A stretch of DNA of 64,000 bases from Apostichopus japonicus (GCF_037975245.1 NC_092568.1:32956501-33020500); one strand, 5' to 3'; counted from the first letter of the stretch, positions 1-12,711 are shown. A program made the numbers and translations. The notes: a model not told the origin generated them from the letters alone.

Positions 1-328
1 ATACTTTAAATTTTTGTTTTTTTGAAGAATGTTATTTTCTTCTGTAGATTAGTAATTTGTACAATATTAGGATCAACGTAAAAATTTATAACGCTTCAAG
101 TTGAAAAAAGTATATCACGTGTTGCCAAAATTTTACATGCACCAAGTGTTACAACTTCATGGTCTCTGCGGTAAAACATGCCATCGGGGTGGTGATTATC
201 ACCTTATTGTCCAAAATAACGAATAACATTTCTTTTGCAACAGTCAGTGACTACCGGAACATTCCATTGACATAGGCCTATATGTGTTTATGAAGCACCA
301 TCATGGACACATGGTTACACTGTCAATG

Positions 329-621
329 CAGGCGCTTAGCCAAGGGGGGGGGCGAAGGGGGCGACCACCACCCCCCCCCTTGAGCATATTTTTTTGTAGG
401 TTTTAATGATATCGCTAGTGATTTCAAATAGAAAATGCTTAGATGTAACTTGCAAGACCTGGGAAGTGCCATTTCCAGCGATCTGGGAAACATTTTCATG
501 TACGTTTCTCGCCAACTTATAGTGGCGCTATGCTTTGATAGTTTCCAATGCCGAATCTACAGCTCTGATAATTTGCCTACAGGTTCGCCCCTCCCTTGGC
601 AAATTCCTCGTTATGCGCCTG
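329..621. mobile_element. Non-autonomous hAT-like element, 293 bp, perfect 8-bp TSD
   Basis: The ends CAGGCGCTTAGCCAAGG and (reverse complement) CAGGCGCATAACGAGG form imperfect terminal inverted repeats starting CAGG, as in hAT elements. The 8 bases TGTCAATG occur at 321-328 and again at 622-629. There is no transposase. The interior holds a module (about 455-545) shared with elements at 7439-8781 and 50770-52277. Confidence 0.8.
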
Positions 622-629
622 TGTCAATG

Positions 630-3518
630 TAAGGGGAGTGGAGATATACTTTAGAGTTAGATTTGCGGGTGTATCGAGGCGTTTGGTTGTTTCGTATCCA
701 TGCTCACTGTCTTGAATGGCTGTTTTTTAAAGTATGCTTTTTGGAGCAACATAAAAACCCGGAGCAGTTGTGAGCGATTTAGCAAGTTTGTCTTCCGTTC
801 ATGTTCAGTTGGATCAGTTCAAGATATAATTGTATCGGAAATTGTTTAACTGATGACATTTGACTAAATAATCATTTTGTCATTCCAAGCAAAATGTTCA
901 ATTCCTCATTTAGTATAGATTCATGGAATTTGTCATGTGGTTACAAATTATTAACATTTAGGCTATGATTACCTGAACAATGTATCATCTTTGTTCAATA
1001 AACAATGGCTGACATTTCGTTACAGAAAGATTTCAACATTTGACGACACCCTGACTTTTTCATGTTTGAAAAAAAAGGACATTAATTTCGCTGGCATTTG
1101 CAGAACGTCATCATTTCAACATTTTTCAGCAAAACCGTTTTAGCCTGATCATTAATATAAATCTAGCGAAATCAACATTTTGTAGCAAAATGATCAAATA
1201 GGCATGTATACATGTCATCATTTCAAAAGGAATAATTGCAACAAAATTGCAGAGAAAGAATTTTATCATATTGACGGCACCTTAAAATATATCAAAGTAG
1301 AAAATGTTGCAAAAACAGAAGTGATATTTTGTACTACAGGTAGACAGAACTCGCACGGCATAGTTTAACTTGAAAAAATAATTCATGCAGATGGAAACAC
1401 ATGGTATAGCACGATAGTTGAAAGTGATGGCGGTATTGCAATAAGAACAGAACTGTATCACTCAGGCTGAGGTTAACTTCAACAATGACACGCAACGCTC
1501 TGATAGATTACATATCGGAAGTGACGCAATTTAGTGTTCCGCTTTGAGGGATGTGACGTCATAGTGAAAGACAGGCAGGAACGTGACCGTATAGAAGGAA
1601 AGTACATATATCCATGGAGGTAAAAACAGTTTTTACCTCCATGATATATCCCGGCAAGTTTGGGCTCGTTAATGGAGTTAAGAAATGAAATTACTCGCCG
1701 GTGATGTACAGGTTTAAAGTTCACCAAACTAAATCATTTTAGTGTCAGTAGCTTGCTCTCTCTTTCCAAGAAGGGGGAGAAAAAGAAGAAAGAAGAAAGA
1801 CAAAGAAAACAATGGGGGAAACAGTTTGCCCCCCCCCCCCAAAAAAAAATATATATATGGAAAAGCTGGACTGCAGAGTGCGCTTACGAACCTGCCAAAA
1901 AGAATGCAACTCGACTACTGAAATTTAATTCAAGTTGATAAGAAAAAAGAAAAAAAAAAGAGAGAGACTATATTGACTTTTACCAGTTTTCTTTGCATGC
2001 AATTAATGCAATATTGTCTGCAGGTGCCCAGGTTTTTGCAAAATTTGCCCCTTTTTTTTTGGGGGGGGGGGGGGGGGTTGCCAACATAATATAGTCAGTA
2101 TAGGCCCCAAATTATAGCATGCTATAATTGCTAGAAGTTTTCAAAAAATATTTTCCTGGAGGTCTTTACTCTCCAAATTGTTCTGAGATATTTTTAAGGA
2201 ACATATACAAGATGACTGAATGTCTAAGTGAGGACAATTTCCTCGAAGGTTGTAATAAAAACAGTTCAAGAATTTTGACCAAAGGTGACCATATTTGAAT
2301 ATCTAGCATATTTAGTGCCAATACAGCATACCTTTAAGGTAACAAAGTCTATATAAGAGTATGTCGGACTTAGATTGACTTAGATTGCTACTTTACAATT
2401 GTATCTTGATTACTCCAAAGAATTTTTTTGTTTTTTTTAAATATTATGATATCATACTATGCCGAAAAAAAACTGCACGATGCGCAAATCTATATCCAGG
2501 CGTCACGTGCACCGTCCCACGTGACATTGTCATGTCATATGTACTATATGTAGTCCTGTGAAAAACTTAAACATCGTGAAAACAAATGACATCATTATAC
2601 CTCCGTCCTTCCTCGGGTTGAAAGAATAGATTGAACGTTTTTCCTTGAATATGCTATTCCCGATGTTGGCCACGTTTTCCGCTCATATTTCAGTGATCAT
2701 ATTTAATACCATACTCAACTTAAGTAAAACCCTTATCAACATATAAGCATAAGACATGTAGCCTATATACAGAGGGTCACAAAATTTAAATCAAATATTC
2801 CCTTTTCTTGACGGTATGCATGGCAACGGAGGTTAATGTCAAAGATGTAGTCTATATTGTCATTCAAGTTATTTCCCTTGTGTTCCATTTAGGCGCTAAC
2901 TAATAAGAATTATTGGAGAGATTCTTCCATCTTTCGTCAAACATGTTACTTTGCAAAACTTGCAAAGGCATGATCATTCGGCATTAAACACCAACACTCG
3001 TGTTGCAAATTTAATTCATATAATATGACAATATTTTAATGTTATATATCATAACAAAGGCGCTTAGTCATATATTTCAACAGGTGAAACTCAATTTCAT
3101 TTGCCCCCATTTATACACATGTTGATGATCTTAAAAGAAGAATTGAAATAGTACTATTAAGAGGGTCAGAATCCCGGAAGGCCATACTCAGCTGGTATTT
3201 CCCGGTGCCTTGAAAACCATACATACTTTTATAAAGGATTCAAACTAGTTACATGAACTTTTACTTCCATATACGACGAACGTTTTCTCCAGAAACCGTC
3301 GTTTCTGTTGAGTCATTTAGCCTATACATGTAAAACAAAAATCATCACTGCAGCCGGAACCCTTTCCCCAGTGAGAAAGCCATTCATCACCATGAATAAG
3401 TACATGGAGTATAATCTTACCCAACGTGTCATGTATACGCATATAGAGTAAAAGAAGTTCTACTGCAGAGATGCTCCCCGTTTTCATCGTCGTACGTTGA
3501 CTGATTCTCGAAACCACT
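630..3518. other. Non-coding AT-rich stretch
   Basis: No credible exon. It holds a CRE palindrome (1554-1561), a hairpin (1604-1650), a poly-C/poly-A tract near 1831 and a long poly-G run (about 2060-2077). The remainder shows nothing I can name. Confidence 0.6.
1604..1650. repeat. Short near-perfect palindrome (hairpin)
   Basis: The left arm ATCCATGGAGGTAAAAAC pairs with the right arm GTTTTTACCTCCATGAT around a 1-base centre. Arms of about 20 bp extend to ATATAT on both sides with a single extra base. Confidence 0.6.
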
Positions 3519-4042
3519 ATACTTGTATGTCTTGTCTTGTATATGTATTGTCTTGTATGTCTTGTTTTGTACGTCTTGTCTTTTATGTCTTGTCTTGTAC
3601 GTCTTGTCTTGTACGTCTGATCTTGTATGTCCTGTTGGTCTTGTTGTGTATGTTTGTCTTGCATGTCATGTCTTGTATGTTTTGTCTTGTATGTCTTGTC
3701 TTGTCTTGTATGTCTTGTCTTGTATGTCTGTCTTGTATGTCTTGTCTGTCTTGTCTTGTATTGTCTTGTATGTCTTGTCTTGTATGTTTTGTCTTGTATG
3801 TTTTGTCTTGTATATGTTTGTCTTCTATGTTTTGTATTACATGACTTGTCTTGTATGTTTTGTCTTGTTCGTCTTGTCTTATATGTTTTGTCTTGTATTG
3901 TCTTGTATGGCTTGCCCTATATTTCTTGTATTGTACGTCTTGTCTTGTATGTTTGTCTTTTATGTCTTGTCTTGTATGCACGTCTTGTCTTCTATATCTT
4001 GTCTTGCATGTCTTGTTTTGTATGTTTTATCTTGTATGTGTA
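3519..4042. repeat. TCTTG/TATGT minisatellite
   Basis: About 520 bases built from irregular 10-14 bp units such as CTTGTCTTGTATGT. The strand is strongly asymmetric (T/G/C on +, nearly no A except in TATG). Because the unit lacks stops, long overlapping open frames appear on both strands; none is a gene. Confidence 0.9.
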
Positions 4043-4805
4043 CCTTCTTCAAAGAAGTTTTTTATCATAAGACATAACTGTACTTGAAGTTTATAGTGGA
4101 AGCGATCACAAATATTTTACGAAACAGGTATTTTAGGAATACCTAAATAAATGAAAGATATAAGGGCAAAGGAAAGCGGGGAGATAGAGAGCGAGTGAAA
4201 TACACACATGATTATATTACGTAATCTTCTATTTGGAATAAGTATCTTTGTTTGCGAGTTTCATATAGCGGTTGTGTCACTAATACCGGTCACGTGGATC
4301 TGAAAAGGGGGCAAAATTTTGGACAATGGAAGGATATATTATTTGCAACATAAAGGAAGTGTTTATTCCGTAGAAATCGTTGAGTAATCCACAATAAGAC
4401 ATATACTAGCCTACTACACAATGGTAAAATATTCATAATGTATCAACTTTTGCAACTATATTTTAAACAGACATTAAACTAAACGAGCAACTTTAAAGCG
4501 TATACGGCTTTCATGATGTATTAAGTTTAAACTGTTTTTCTTAAAATAAAAAGATTGTTCCAATCAGGTTTCTACCGTGTAAACTCGACCGTAGATAGTA
4601 TGTTGTAGTTGTACCTGAAAAAGGCAAGATTCATGCTGTAATGCGAGTACAACAGCGTGAGTATGAGTATACAAATATAATTCAACATTGGGATTAGTAA
4701 TGAGTACAAGTATACAAAACTATCAGCGTGAGTACGAATACTTATTCTACCACTTGAAAATGATACTAATTCCGAACTGACCCGGGTACGATTACGAGTA
4801 CAAAT

Positions 4806-5375
4806 TCATGTAGGCGAGTGCAAATCAATAAAAGCGAGTATTACTACATAATAGCGAGTATTAATTCAAAAGGGCAGTAGTAATGCATAAGATCGATTAC
4901 AACTACATAAGGGCTACTACAACTACATAAGGGCGAGTAAAACTGCATAAGGGCGAGTACAACTGCATAAGGGCGATTACAACTGCATAAGGGCGAGTAC
5001 AACTGTATACGGGCGAGTACAAATACATAAGGGCGAGTTAAACTGCATAAGGGCGAGTAAAACTACATAAGGGCGAATACAACTGCATACGGGCGATTAC
5101 AACTATACCCAAAAGGGCGAGTACAACTGCATAAGGGCGAGTGTAACTGTATACGGGCGAGTACAACTATATAAGGGCGAGTTCAACTGCATAAGGGTTA
5201 GTTAAACTGCATAAGGGCGAGTAAAACTACATAAGGGCGAATACAACTGCATACGGGCGATTACAACTATACCCATAAGGGCGAGTACAACTACATAAGG
5301 GCGAGTACAACTGTGTAAGGGCGAGTACAACTACATAAGGGTTACTACAACTACATAAGGGTGGGTACAATTCCC
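4806..5375. repeat. 20-bp minisatellite with higher-order duplication
   Basis: The unit is approximately GGGCGAGTACAACTGCATAA, about 27 copies, preceded by a degenerate zone from 4640. A 70-base stretch starting at 5041 recurs unchanged at 5205, a 164-bp higher-order step (about eight units). Stops in every frame exclude coding. Confidence 0.9.
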
Positions 5376-6604
5376 TCGGAGAGCGAGTACGAGTACAGAC
5401 TATGTACAGTCTATATGGTAGACTACGAGTACAAGTGCGATTCTGAAATATTCTGTGATTTCAGTCCACCTAATGATGCACCCTCTGAAATTATGAATTA
5501 AGTCATATAGTTTGAAAGTAAGGCTGAAAAGTGACTACTATATGCTTTACAACTCGTGTGCTTCAAGTGGGTTAAACTATTGACAACGAGGGAATTATAT
5601 GGTTTCTACCAAACTGTAGATCCCTTATTAGGAAAAGAAACAAAGAAATTACGCTCAGATTGGAGGAACCCCCTCTGTCGTTCTCAAGGCCGTCTGTATA
5701 AAAACTCCAGAAGTAGGGGTGGGGGGGGGGTTACACTTCGGCTTTTCAAACACCAGTTAACTGTTGAATTGAACCGGTTTTGTCCAGGTTTTTTTTTTGG
5801 GGGGGGGGGTTGGAAGTGGCGTTGCAAGGAGCGGTGCAGCAGTGTAAATGGGTCACCAAAGGATAGTCCATAGTTTTTGATATTTGTTACCATTATAAAT
5901 GCCCGGATATGGCTCTCTTGGGCTTCGTCTGTGAGAACGGGAATTCTGTTGAATCGCCAGTTTGGTGGGTGTCGGGAAATGTTATCGATTTTTCTAGTGA
6001 GCCCACTGCAGCGGATGTTTTTTTCTGTTCTTTTCACGCCGTTTTTGAGGTTTATATTTTAGACCAGTACCTTACCATACTTTGTTATTTGGTAGATTGC
6101 TATCCGATTCGGTCTGTAACTTCCCGCAAATTTGGCAAGATGAAGCCACTTGTATAACTTTGCGAAGGTATAGCCTACCAATGGGGTTGAACAGTAGATA
6201 GACTTTCGAGACCGACTAGCAATTTTGATACCGACTGCAGTGACTTCCGAGCAACGTTTAGGAATTCAAACAACAAGTAATGATTTGTTTTATAATACAG
6301 CTTAATGCTGCAGACGCGTATCGGAACTTGTATTTCCGATCATGTGCACTATTATCGGCCTGAGGTATAGAGGGGTGCAGGATTTGCAGATAGTTCCCCG
6401 CCACGATCCTTCTCTCTGAGTAGAGAGGCTTTTATACATAATTCTCTCGATTCTTTTCCAGTTTGGAAAGTAGCTGACTATAGAGCGATGACTCGTCTCA
6501 ACGCTGAAGAACTACATATGTGTTGGTTCCACATACCCAGTGACGAATATTATATACGGCCAACACTGGATTCTCAAGGATCGGTTTATCGTTATATATT
6601 ATCA
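5376..6604. other. Non-coding stretch, no recognised feature
   Basis: It contains G-runs at 5719-5729 and 5800-5810 and short chance open frames only. Confidence 0.5.
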
Positions 6605-6788
6605 ATGAATAAGGGGTTAATCAACGGTCTAGCGTGCGTTACTCACAGGATTAATGCACGATCGGGGGATAATGCAAGCGATGCACGAGGGCGGAGCCCG
6701 AGTGCATCCAGCGATAGCATTAACACCCGGAGTGCATTAATCATATGAGTAACGCACGCTAGACCGTTGATTAACCCCGTTCATTCAT
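6605..6788. repeat. 184-bp imperfect palindrome (fold-back element)
   Basis: The arms at 6605-6658 and 6733-6788 share GGGGTTAATCAACGGTCTAG and continue AGCGTGCGTTACTC / GAGTAACGCACGCT. The centre, about 6697, is itself symmetric (GAGGGC-GGA-GCCCGAG). A 22-base piece of the arm recurs at 6883-6904. It resembles a fold-back MITE. Confidence 0.85.
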
Positions 6789-7438
6789 ACACTACCATTT
6801 GTGTGGGGGAAAAATCATAAAACAAAACATTTTTGGTTACATTTAACCAAAGATTTATTAAAGTGATGCCCCGTATTTTTACCGTGCGTTACTCACAGGA
6901 TTAACCACGGTCAGCTGACCTGAATGGACCAATAGGATTTAGGAATCTTTACTAAGTATGAATGAACGTCGTATGATGCATGGTATAATGCGTGAAATGT
7001 TTACAAGGTATGGAAACAGAAACGTATCAAAGTGGATGGATCGATGATTCTTCATACGAAGCTTAATAGTTGTAAAGTAGAAACGACGGTCACTCTCCGA
7101 AACTATATGCTACCACCATAATCACCATTCCTGAACTTATCCCCCAAAAGCCGTCAAACTGATCTTCTATTAATTAGCCACATGTAAACTCATCCATCCA
7201 CAGCCTCAATGATTCATAAACCTGATCCGCTACACTGTGCCAATGACCCCAAAAATGATCCTCCCTCATCTATATAACTCATCCCGAACAGTTTTGAAGG
7301 TCTACGGACACATATAGGAACAACATTGTCCTTAACACTCTAATAGGCATTAGAAATTATGAAAATAGCTGCAATTCCATAAACATCCATCAAAGATTGA
7401 CCATTTTGCAAGTCTTTCTCAATTCTAGTTTTACTATG

Positions 7439-8781
7439 CAGGGGCGTATCCAGGGGGGGGCGCAACAGGCGCGCGCCCCCCTATTGGCCGTCACCAAAAA
7501 AAAAAAAAAGTTTAGCAAAAAAAAAAAAAAAAAAAAAATTGATGACGACCTTTATGTGAGATGTCGGTGATCGCTCAACCCCCCCCCCCCTCCCGTATGC
7601 TTTATTTTTTGTTTGCCAAGAAAAGGTTCTGGCGAAGTTCGGCGGCATAATAGTTTTAGAAACATAGATGGTAATTGTGTTTGTATTATCACTATAAACA
7701 CTAAATGACATGCCAGCCATACTAAATTGTGCATTTTGTGTCCATATTTACTGGAAATGTTGCTTATTATTAAGGTCGAAAAATGGATCACATATGGCCA
7801 TGGGCGGCGATCCTGGGTGGAGGGGGGATATATCCCCCCATGAAAATGGGTGGAGGGGATGTAATGCACCATATCTCCCCCCCCCCCACCAAATGCCAGG
7901 GATAAGAATATTTTCATGCCTACATTTATGCATCTTCGTTAATGTACGGCTCTTTTTTAGCTTCATTTCTCGCCTACCATAAACGCAGTGCGATCTTTTC
8001 AAATAAAGCGTCTTTATAAAGCAAAAATAGTTGACTGTAGGCTTCATTGGCCCTTTAACAACAAAATGTATTATTGCGCCCACGGTATTGATATAGTACA
8101 TATATGCACCCTCATAGTATTCATATAGGCCCTATAGTAGGCCTACACACGTACATGTTCCCTCGAACAGCTGAGAATCTCATGTAACCAGGGTAATGCT
8201 TAATACACGTTTCACCTGGATGCCCTAGCAATCGGTACCTAGGAATGTAACTATGTGCAATTGTGTATTGCATGTGTATAGGCCTATAATAGCCTGCATG
8301 AGGCCATTTTCTTCATCGAATAATATAACAGAGCTCTCGAAAATTCTAACGTTGCGCCTGAAACAAGATTGACAGGGGCAATTTTCCCAAAATAACACCC
8401 GAAATTAAAAAAAAAAGTATTTTGGATCCTGATTATGAGATATTTCGGACATGACATCCCTATTTTAAAGTTGGGTATATGCCGCTTGGAAACCTCGGGA
8501 AGTGCCGTTTCCGGCCATCTAGAGGGTTTGTTAATCCCAAAATTTTCTTGTACGCTTCGCGCCAACCCATGGTGGCGCTACGCTTAGATAGTCAACAAGG
8601 TCATATCCCCCCCCCCCAACTCGGAAGTACGGATCGCCGCCCATGCATATGACACCATTTTGCATTTCAGCCCTTCTTTGAAAGCAAAAAATGTACACCC
8701 CTCCCCTTAGACCCATCCCCCAGGACGGCGATCATTCATGCCTGGCGCCCCCCCTATTGGAAAATCCTGGATACACCCCTG
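7439..8781. mobile_element. hAT-like non-autonomous element, 1.34 kb
   Basis: The left end CAGGGGCGTATCCAGG matches the reverse complement of the right end CCTGGATACACCCCTG with one mismatch. The flanks share CTATG (7434-7438 and 8782-8786); a full 8-bp duplication is not seen, so the TSD is partial or the class uncertain. The interior has GC-rich, poly-C/poly-G tracts, nested inverted copies of CATGGGCGGCGATCC (about 7799 and 8632) and the module shared with 329-621 and 50770-52277. There is no transposase. Confidence 0.65.
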
Positions 8782-8786
8782 CTATG

Positions 8787-11700
8787 AATAAACATTAGCT
8801 AATTATGTACGTTGATGATGTACAGGGAGTGACTGGCCTAATTTTCTTTGATGTGTTTCCTTTGTTTCAAACCCAACGTTTCAAGAACACTGATACAGGT
8901 TTATGGTTTAAGGCGATTTTGTTTTGAAATATTTTATTGCCGCCTTCTTTGAAAAGAGGAACATCACATTATTCAATGTGGACTTGCAATAAGAGGTTAC
9001 GGTACCTCATTAAAGGGTGGGAAGACTCGCGCACAAAGAAACGTTTCATGCCGGTAATCTGACCTAGTTTCGAATGAGGTGTAGCAGAAGTGTTAGACAC
9101 CGCAATCGATCCCAGAAAATACACACACAGCTTGCTACCGTCGGTAATAAGACACTAGTGTACAGTCAATACATACAGCTACGGTCAATGTCCACATCAC
9201 AGTGTACATAGCAGCGATTTACATCTCAGCAGGGAGTTGTTATGGAACTTCCTGATCTCAGGTCCAGATAAAAATAAAAAAAGGTATCACTATTCACTAC
9301 TGTCTGCATTTTGTAGCGACAAGAAGAAAACGTCAGTTGCAAGCAACGGAAAGTTAACTTTATCAGAGCGCGGCACGCGGTTTGGGCGAGTCTTCAATGC
9401 TAAAATTAGAATTTTGATGAGCGAAACACTCTACGTCATAGTTTGCACATATTTAATGAGTTGCCCCAGTATATCAAAACTTCAAATGTATATATCTTGA
9501 TCAATAGCTGATTCAACCCCTGTCTCATATTGACACACAAGCTGATCCGTTCCATGTAGTCTCTTTGCACTTCCAATAAATTAATATTATTGAAAAGCAG
9601 CTTTTTGCGTCCTTTTCGATGATTTTCTCAACCTCATTGACCCAACGAAACCACAACGACATACATAACTAGCTTATCTATTCAAATCTAACTTCAAATG
9701 GTGGAATAAAAGTCGACCAATTTACAACTTTGAACGTTGTTTTTTCTCGAAGATTTTTCTCGTTAGGATCGCAATAAAGCCCGCCCATTATATGAATATT
9801 TAATTCTAAAAACGTCATTGAATAATGAGGTAAATAATTTTCACCCAACCCAGTACACCAATATGAATATGTACTAAAACACCATGCTTTATTTGTGTTC
9901 ACTGTGTATGGCTGTGATTACAACGCAATTTTTTTCGGATTGCTGTGAATGAATCTATTTTAAGCAACGGCTCATAACTAAAAATGTAGCTATTCACTGA
10001 TTGGTTGAATTCAAAGTAGTGGATGTTGGGAACTGTATTCGATTAATTTATATGAGGAATTCTTTGGAAGACCTTCATTACTCGCCAGTTGATGCTTTTG
10101 GCAGGGAAAAAAACTTGGCTTATATCTTAGTTTGCTGTTTAGTGATGAATACATGTAAAAAACTCGATGGACATGTCAAAAGGGTGGTAAAACGGCGACA
10201 AAACGCAATAAGCTGCTTTACTATTGAGGAATTTCCAAGTAGGCAATTAATTGCATCAGTATGTTCAATTGTTTGACGTTCAAGTAATGTTTAACATTAG
10301 ATTTGAAGTTTGAATACGAGTGACCTATATTATTTGACTTTCTATAGCATTTTTAAACGCACCATATGATATACTGATGATCTTGAACTATTTATCAAAA
10401 CTTAAGCTATGTGATGATAACAATGCTATGCTTGATACATTTATTATCACTTAAATGTTTATAGTTTGGCACATCTTTATACACAGTTCACTTACATTCC
10501 TACAAAAGTTCTGTATTCCGTATATACACACGCATATATATATTAGATAACACGCCATATAGCACATGATTTTTTATTTATCGAGGGTATAATTATCACA
10601 GGGCGAATAAACAAAGCGCCTTTGTTCAAACTTCCAGTAACGTTTATCATATCATATATATTAATGAAACGATTCACAAGCACGAGGTATTAGGTAACCA
10701 CTTCTAGACAAGAAAGATAAGATAATGTGGTTGTGTGTTTAGGCTGAGTAGTAACCCCTTCTGAGTCTCTGATTGGTCCAAAGTGACCTATATTGTTACT
10801 GACACACGTCATAAAACGAACAATCAACCTGGCTTGAATGACGTCACTTCGAAAGCAAAGAAATTATAATAAGTAAATAGACGAGCTGTATATTCTTTAT
10901 TATTTATGATAGACCTTTAATGTGTGTACTAATAACCTCAGTCATCGAGGCAAATGGGCACATATACCTATATACGCCTACATGTATAACTGAACAAAGG
11001 AAAGGATAACAATTCAAAGCGGAAAAGTCAAAACAACTTGTTACGTTTCCTTTCTGGAAATGAAAAACAGATCTTCCACCTCCTACAAGGTGCAGGTTCT
11101 TAATTTCAAAGAGTAAAGGATTCAAGGGCGTCCAAAAATATCACCACTTTTTCGAGGTGTGACGTCATTTCTTTGCTATGTAAAGTAGGCACTAGTTATA
11201 AGAACTAGTAAAGAATGTTCGCAAGTTTAGTGTTAGCGAATATTATTTTTCTTCTTTCTTCAGTGTAATGGATATGCAGAATCTCTCTGCATCTATAAAT
11301 TTAGCACAATGTTTTTATACACGAATCATAATAACTATAAGTTAGGGTATATTTTGGTCTATTCTATATACCTCGACTCTGATAACAGACATTAACATAT
11401 TAACAATCAAAATAATGAGAATAACAAATTCATCCCAATTTTTATATGCTAATTAGGCTGCAGGCCTAAGCCCTGGATGTAAATTTTCCATTGAGATGTA
11501 ATGGGTTATAGCTAACTAAGTGATGATTACCGTAGTTAATTAATATTCGTCTGGTAAGTTCTGAAATTCCCAGTTATGACTGTGACATACCGGTACTCAT
11601 TTGTCCCCTCTGCGGTACGGAGAGGCGTTAAGATGGAACTGTAAATTAATTTCAGTGTTTTAAGGATTTTTCGTTTAAAACAAAAAAACTTGACATTATT

Positions 11701-11920
11701 AGTAATATTGAGTTAAAAAAAATCCTTTCCTTTACAAGTTACATAACTGTTTACTGGACCAGTGGTGTGCTCATGATGTCAAAGGTGGGGTGGATAAGCG
11801 GGATTTAAAAAAAACCTTTACATGCAGGTGTCCTATAAGAAGGCGTTGTATGTTTTAATGCAGTTATTTTTTGTTACAGAGTTGTTGACAATTAACAATT
11901 CATAACCATTGACGTTAAAT
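8787..11920. other. Non-coding stretch with two CRE palindromes
   Basis: No exon recognised. TGACGTCA occurs at 10839-10846 and 11160-11167, each near a GCAAAGAAAT or ATTTCTTTGC word. Confidence 0.5.
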
Positions 11921-12028
11921 AAGAGACTGACTTCGGTCAGCTTGCGGCTTTGATAAGCCAATGAGGCTTCTTCGCGAGTTCCTGCTTGCAAGAGGATCTA
12001 AAATACATACATACATACACGCATACAT
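11921..12028 (+). repeat. Structured SINE-like 3' end with (ATAC)n tail
   Basis: Two consecutive perfect hairpins, CTGAC-TTCG-GTCAG (11927-11940) and GGCTT-TGAT-AAGCC (11946-11959), precede a short ATACATACATAC tail. Stable hairpins followed by a microsatellite tail suggest the 3' end of a SINE. No tRNA-like head was found upstream. Confidence 0.4.
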
Positions 12029-12355
12029 TTTGGGATCTTTTTTCATTAACTTGATGCTATGATCGGTTCCAGTATAGTTTAATCATTCGATTTCGGCCTG
12101 CATGAAGTTCATCTTATTGATTTGTGCCAAACGGCAATCTTCGGATTTTTGACCCTTGTGAAGTTGCTAGCAAGTGTGCAAACGGTAATTTAAAGGTTTT
12201 ACCATTTTAACAAGAAATACTAAGTGATCGCAACGGTTATTTTCAGACTTTTCACGTTTTACAATGTGTTTAAGTCGTCATTCATGTCTCTTGTACTCTT
12301 CCGTTTGATTTCACGCCCTATCACTTGTAAACTTGTTTACATACTTAACAATCAT

Positions 12356-12363
12356 TGACGTCA
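12356..12363. promoter_or_regulatory. Perfect CRE/ATF palindrome upstream of the ATF3-like gene
   Basis: TGACGTCA, about 350 bases upstream of the exon 1 donor. ATF/CRE elements in the ATF3 promoter are known to mediate stress induction and autorepression, so autoregulation is a reasonable inference here. Confidence 0.55.
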
Positions 12364-12439
12364 TCCCATTCATAGCGCACGAGATACCCAAAACACAATA
12401 TGACATAATCGCTATTTTTAGATATCACACAATTTTTAG

Positions 12440-12711
12440 CCAATTGGAGTGCAGGATGGAAGCGACTGATCAGTGGGATTTTCATTATATTGCGTGGTGC
12501 GAGAGTCGTAGTGGCATTTTATCAAGTGCAACCACAGCAAGCTCAGAATTTTACGCGGTGCATTTTGAACATACCCAGTCAGCAAAATGTATTGCGATTG
12601 CTAAACAAATATTTCGCAACTTGGGGATCAAATTGACATAAGTCCCAGCGATCGATTTCAACTCAAATTAGCAAGTTTTGAGTTAGCATACCTGAGACTG
12701 TTCGACTACAG
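12440..12711 (+). other. ATF3: Putative non-coding exon 1 of the ATF3-like gene (5' boundary unknown)
   Basis: A strong donor, ACTACAG|GTGAGT, lies at 12711/12712, 456 bases before the exon 2 acceptor. Reading the exon 2 frame backward meets a stop at 12679-12681 with no ATG after it, so this exon would be 5' UTR. The left boundary is a guess placed just downstream of the CRE and a CCAAT motif (GCCAATTGG near 12440). Confidence 0.45.

Noticed and set aside
3497-4087. Several overlapping 78-184 codon open frames on both strands
   Set aside because: All are products of the TCTTG/TATGT minisatellite, which lacks stops; composition is repetitive and there is no homology.
6488-6748. 86-codon open frame
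   Set aside because: Its second half lies in the 184-bp palindrome and no coding signal precedes it.
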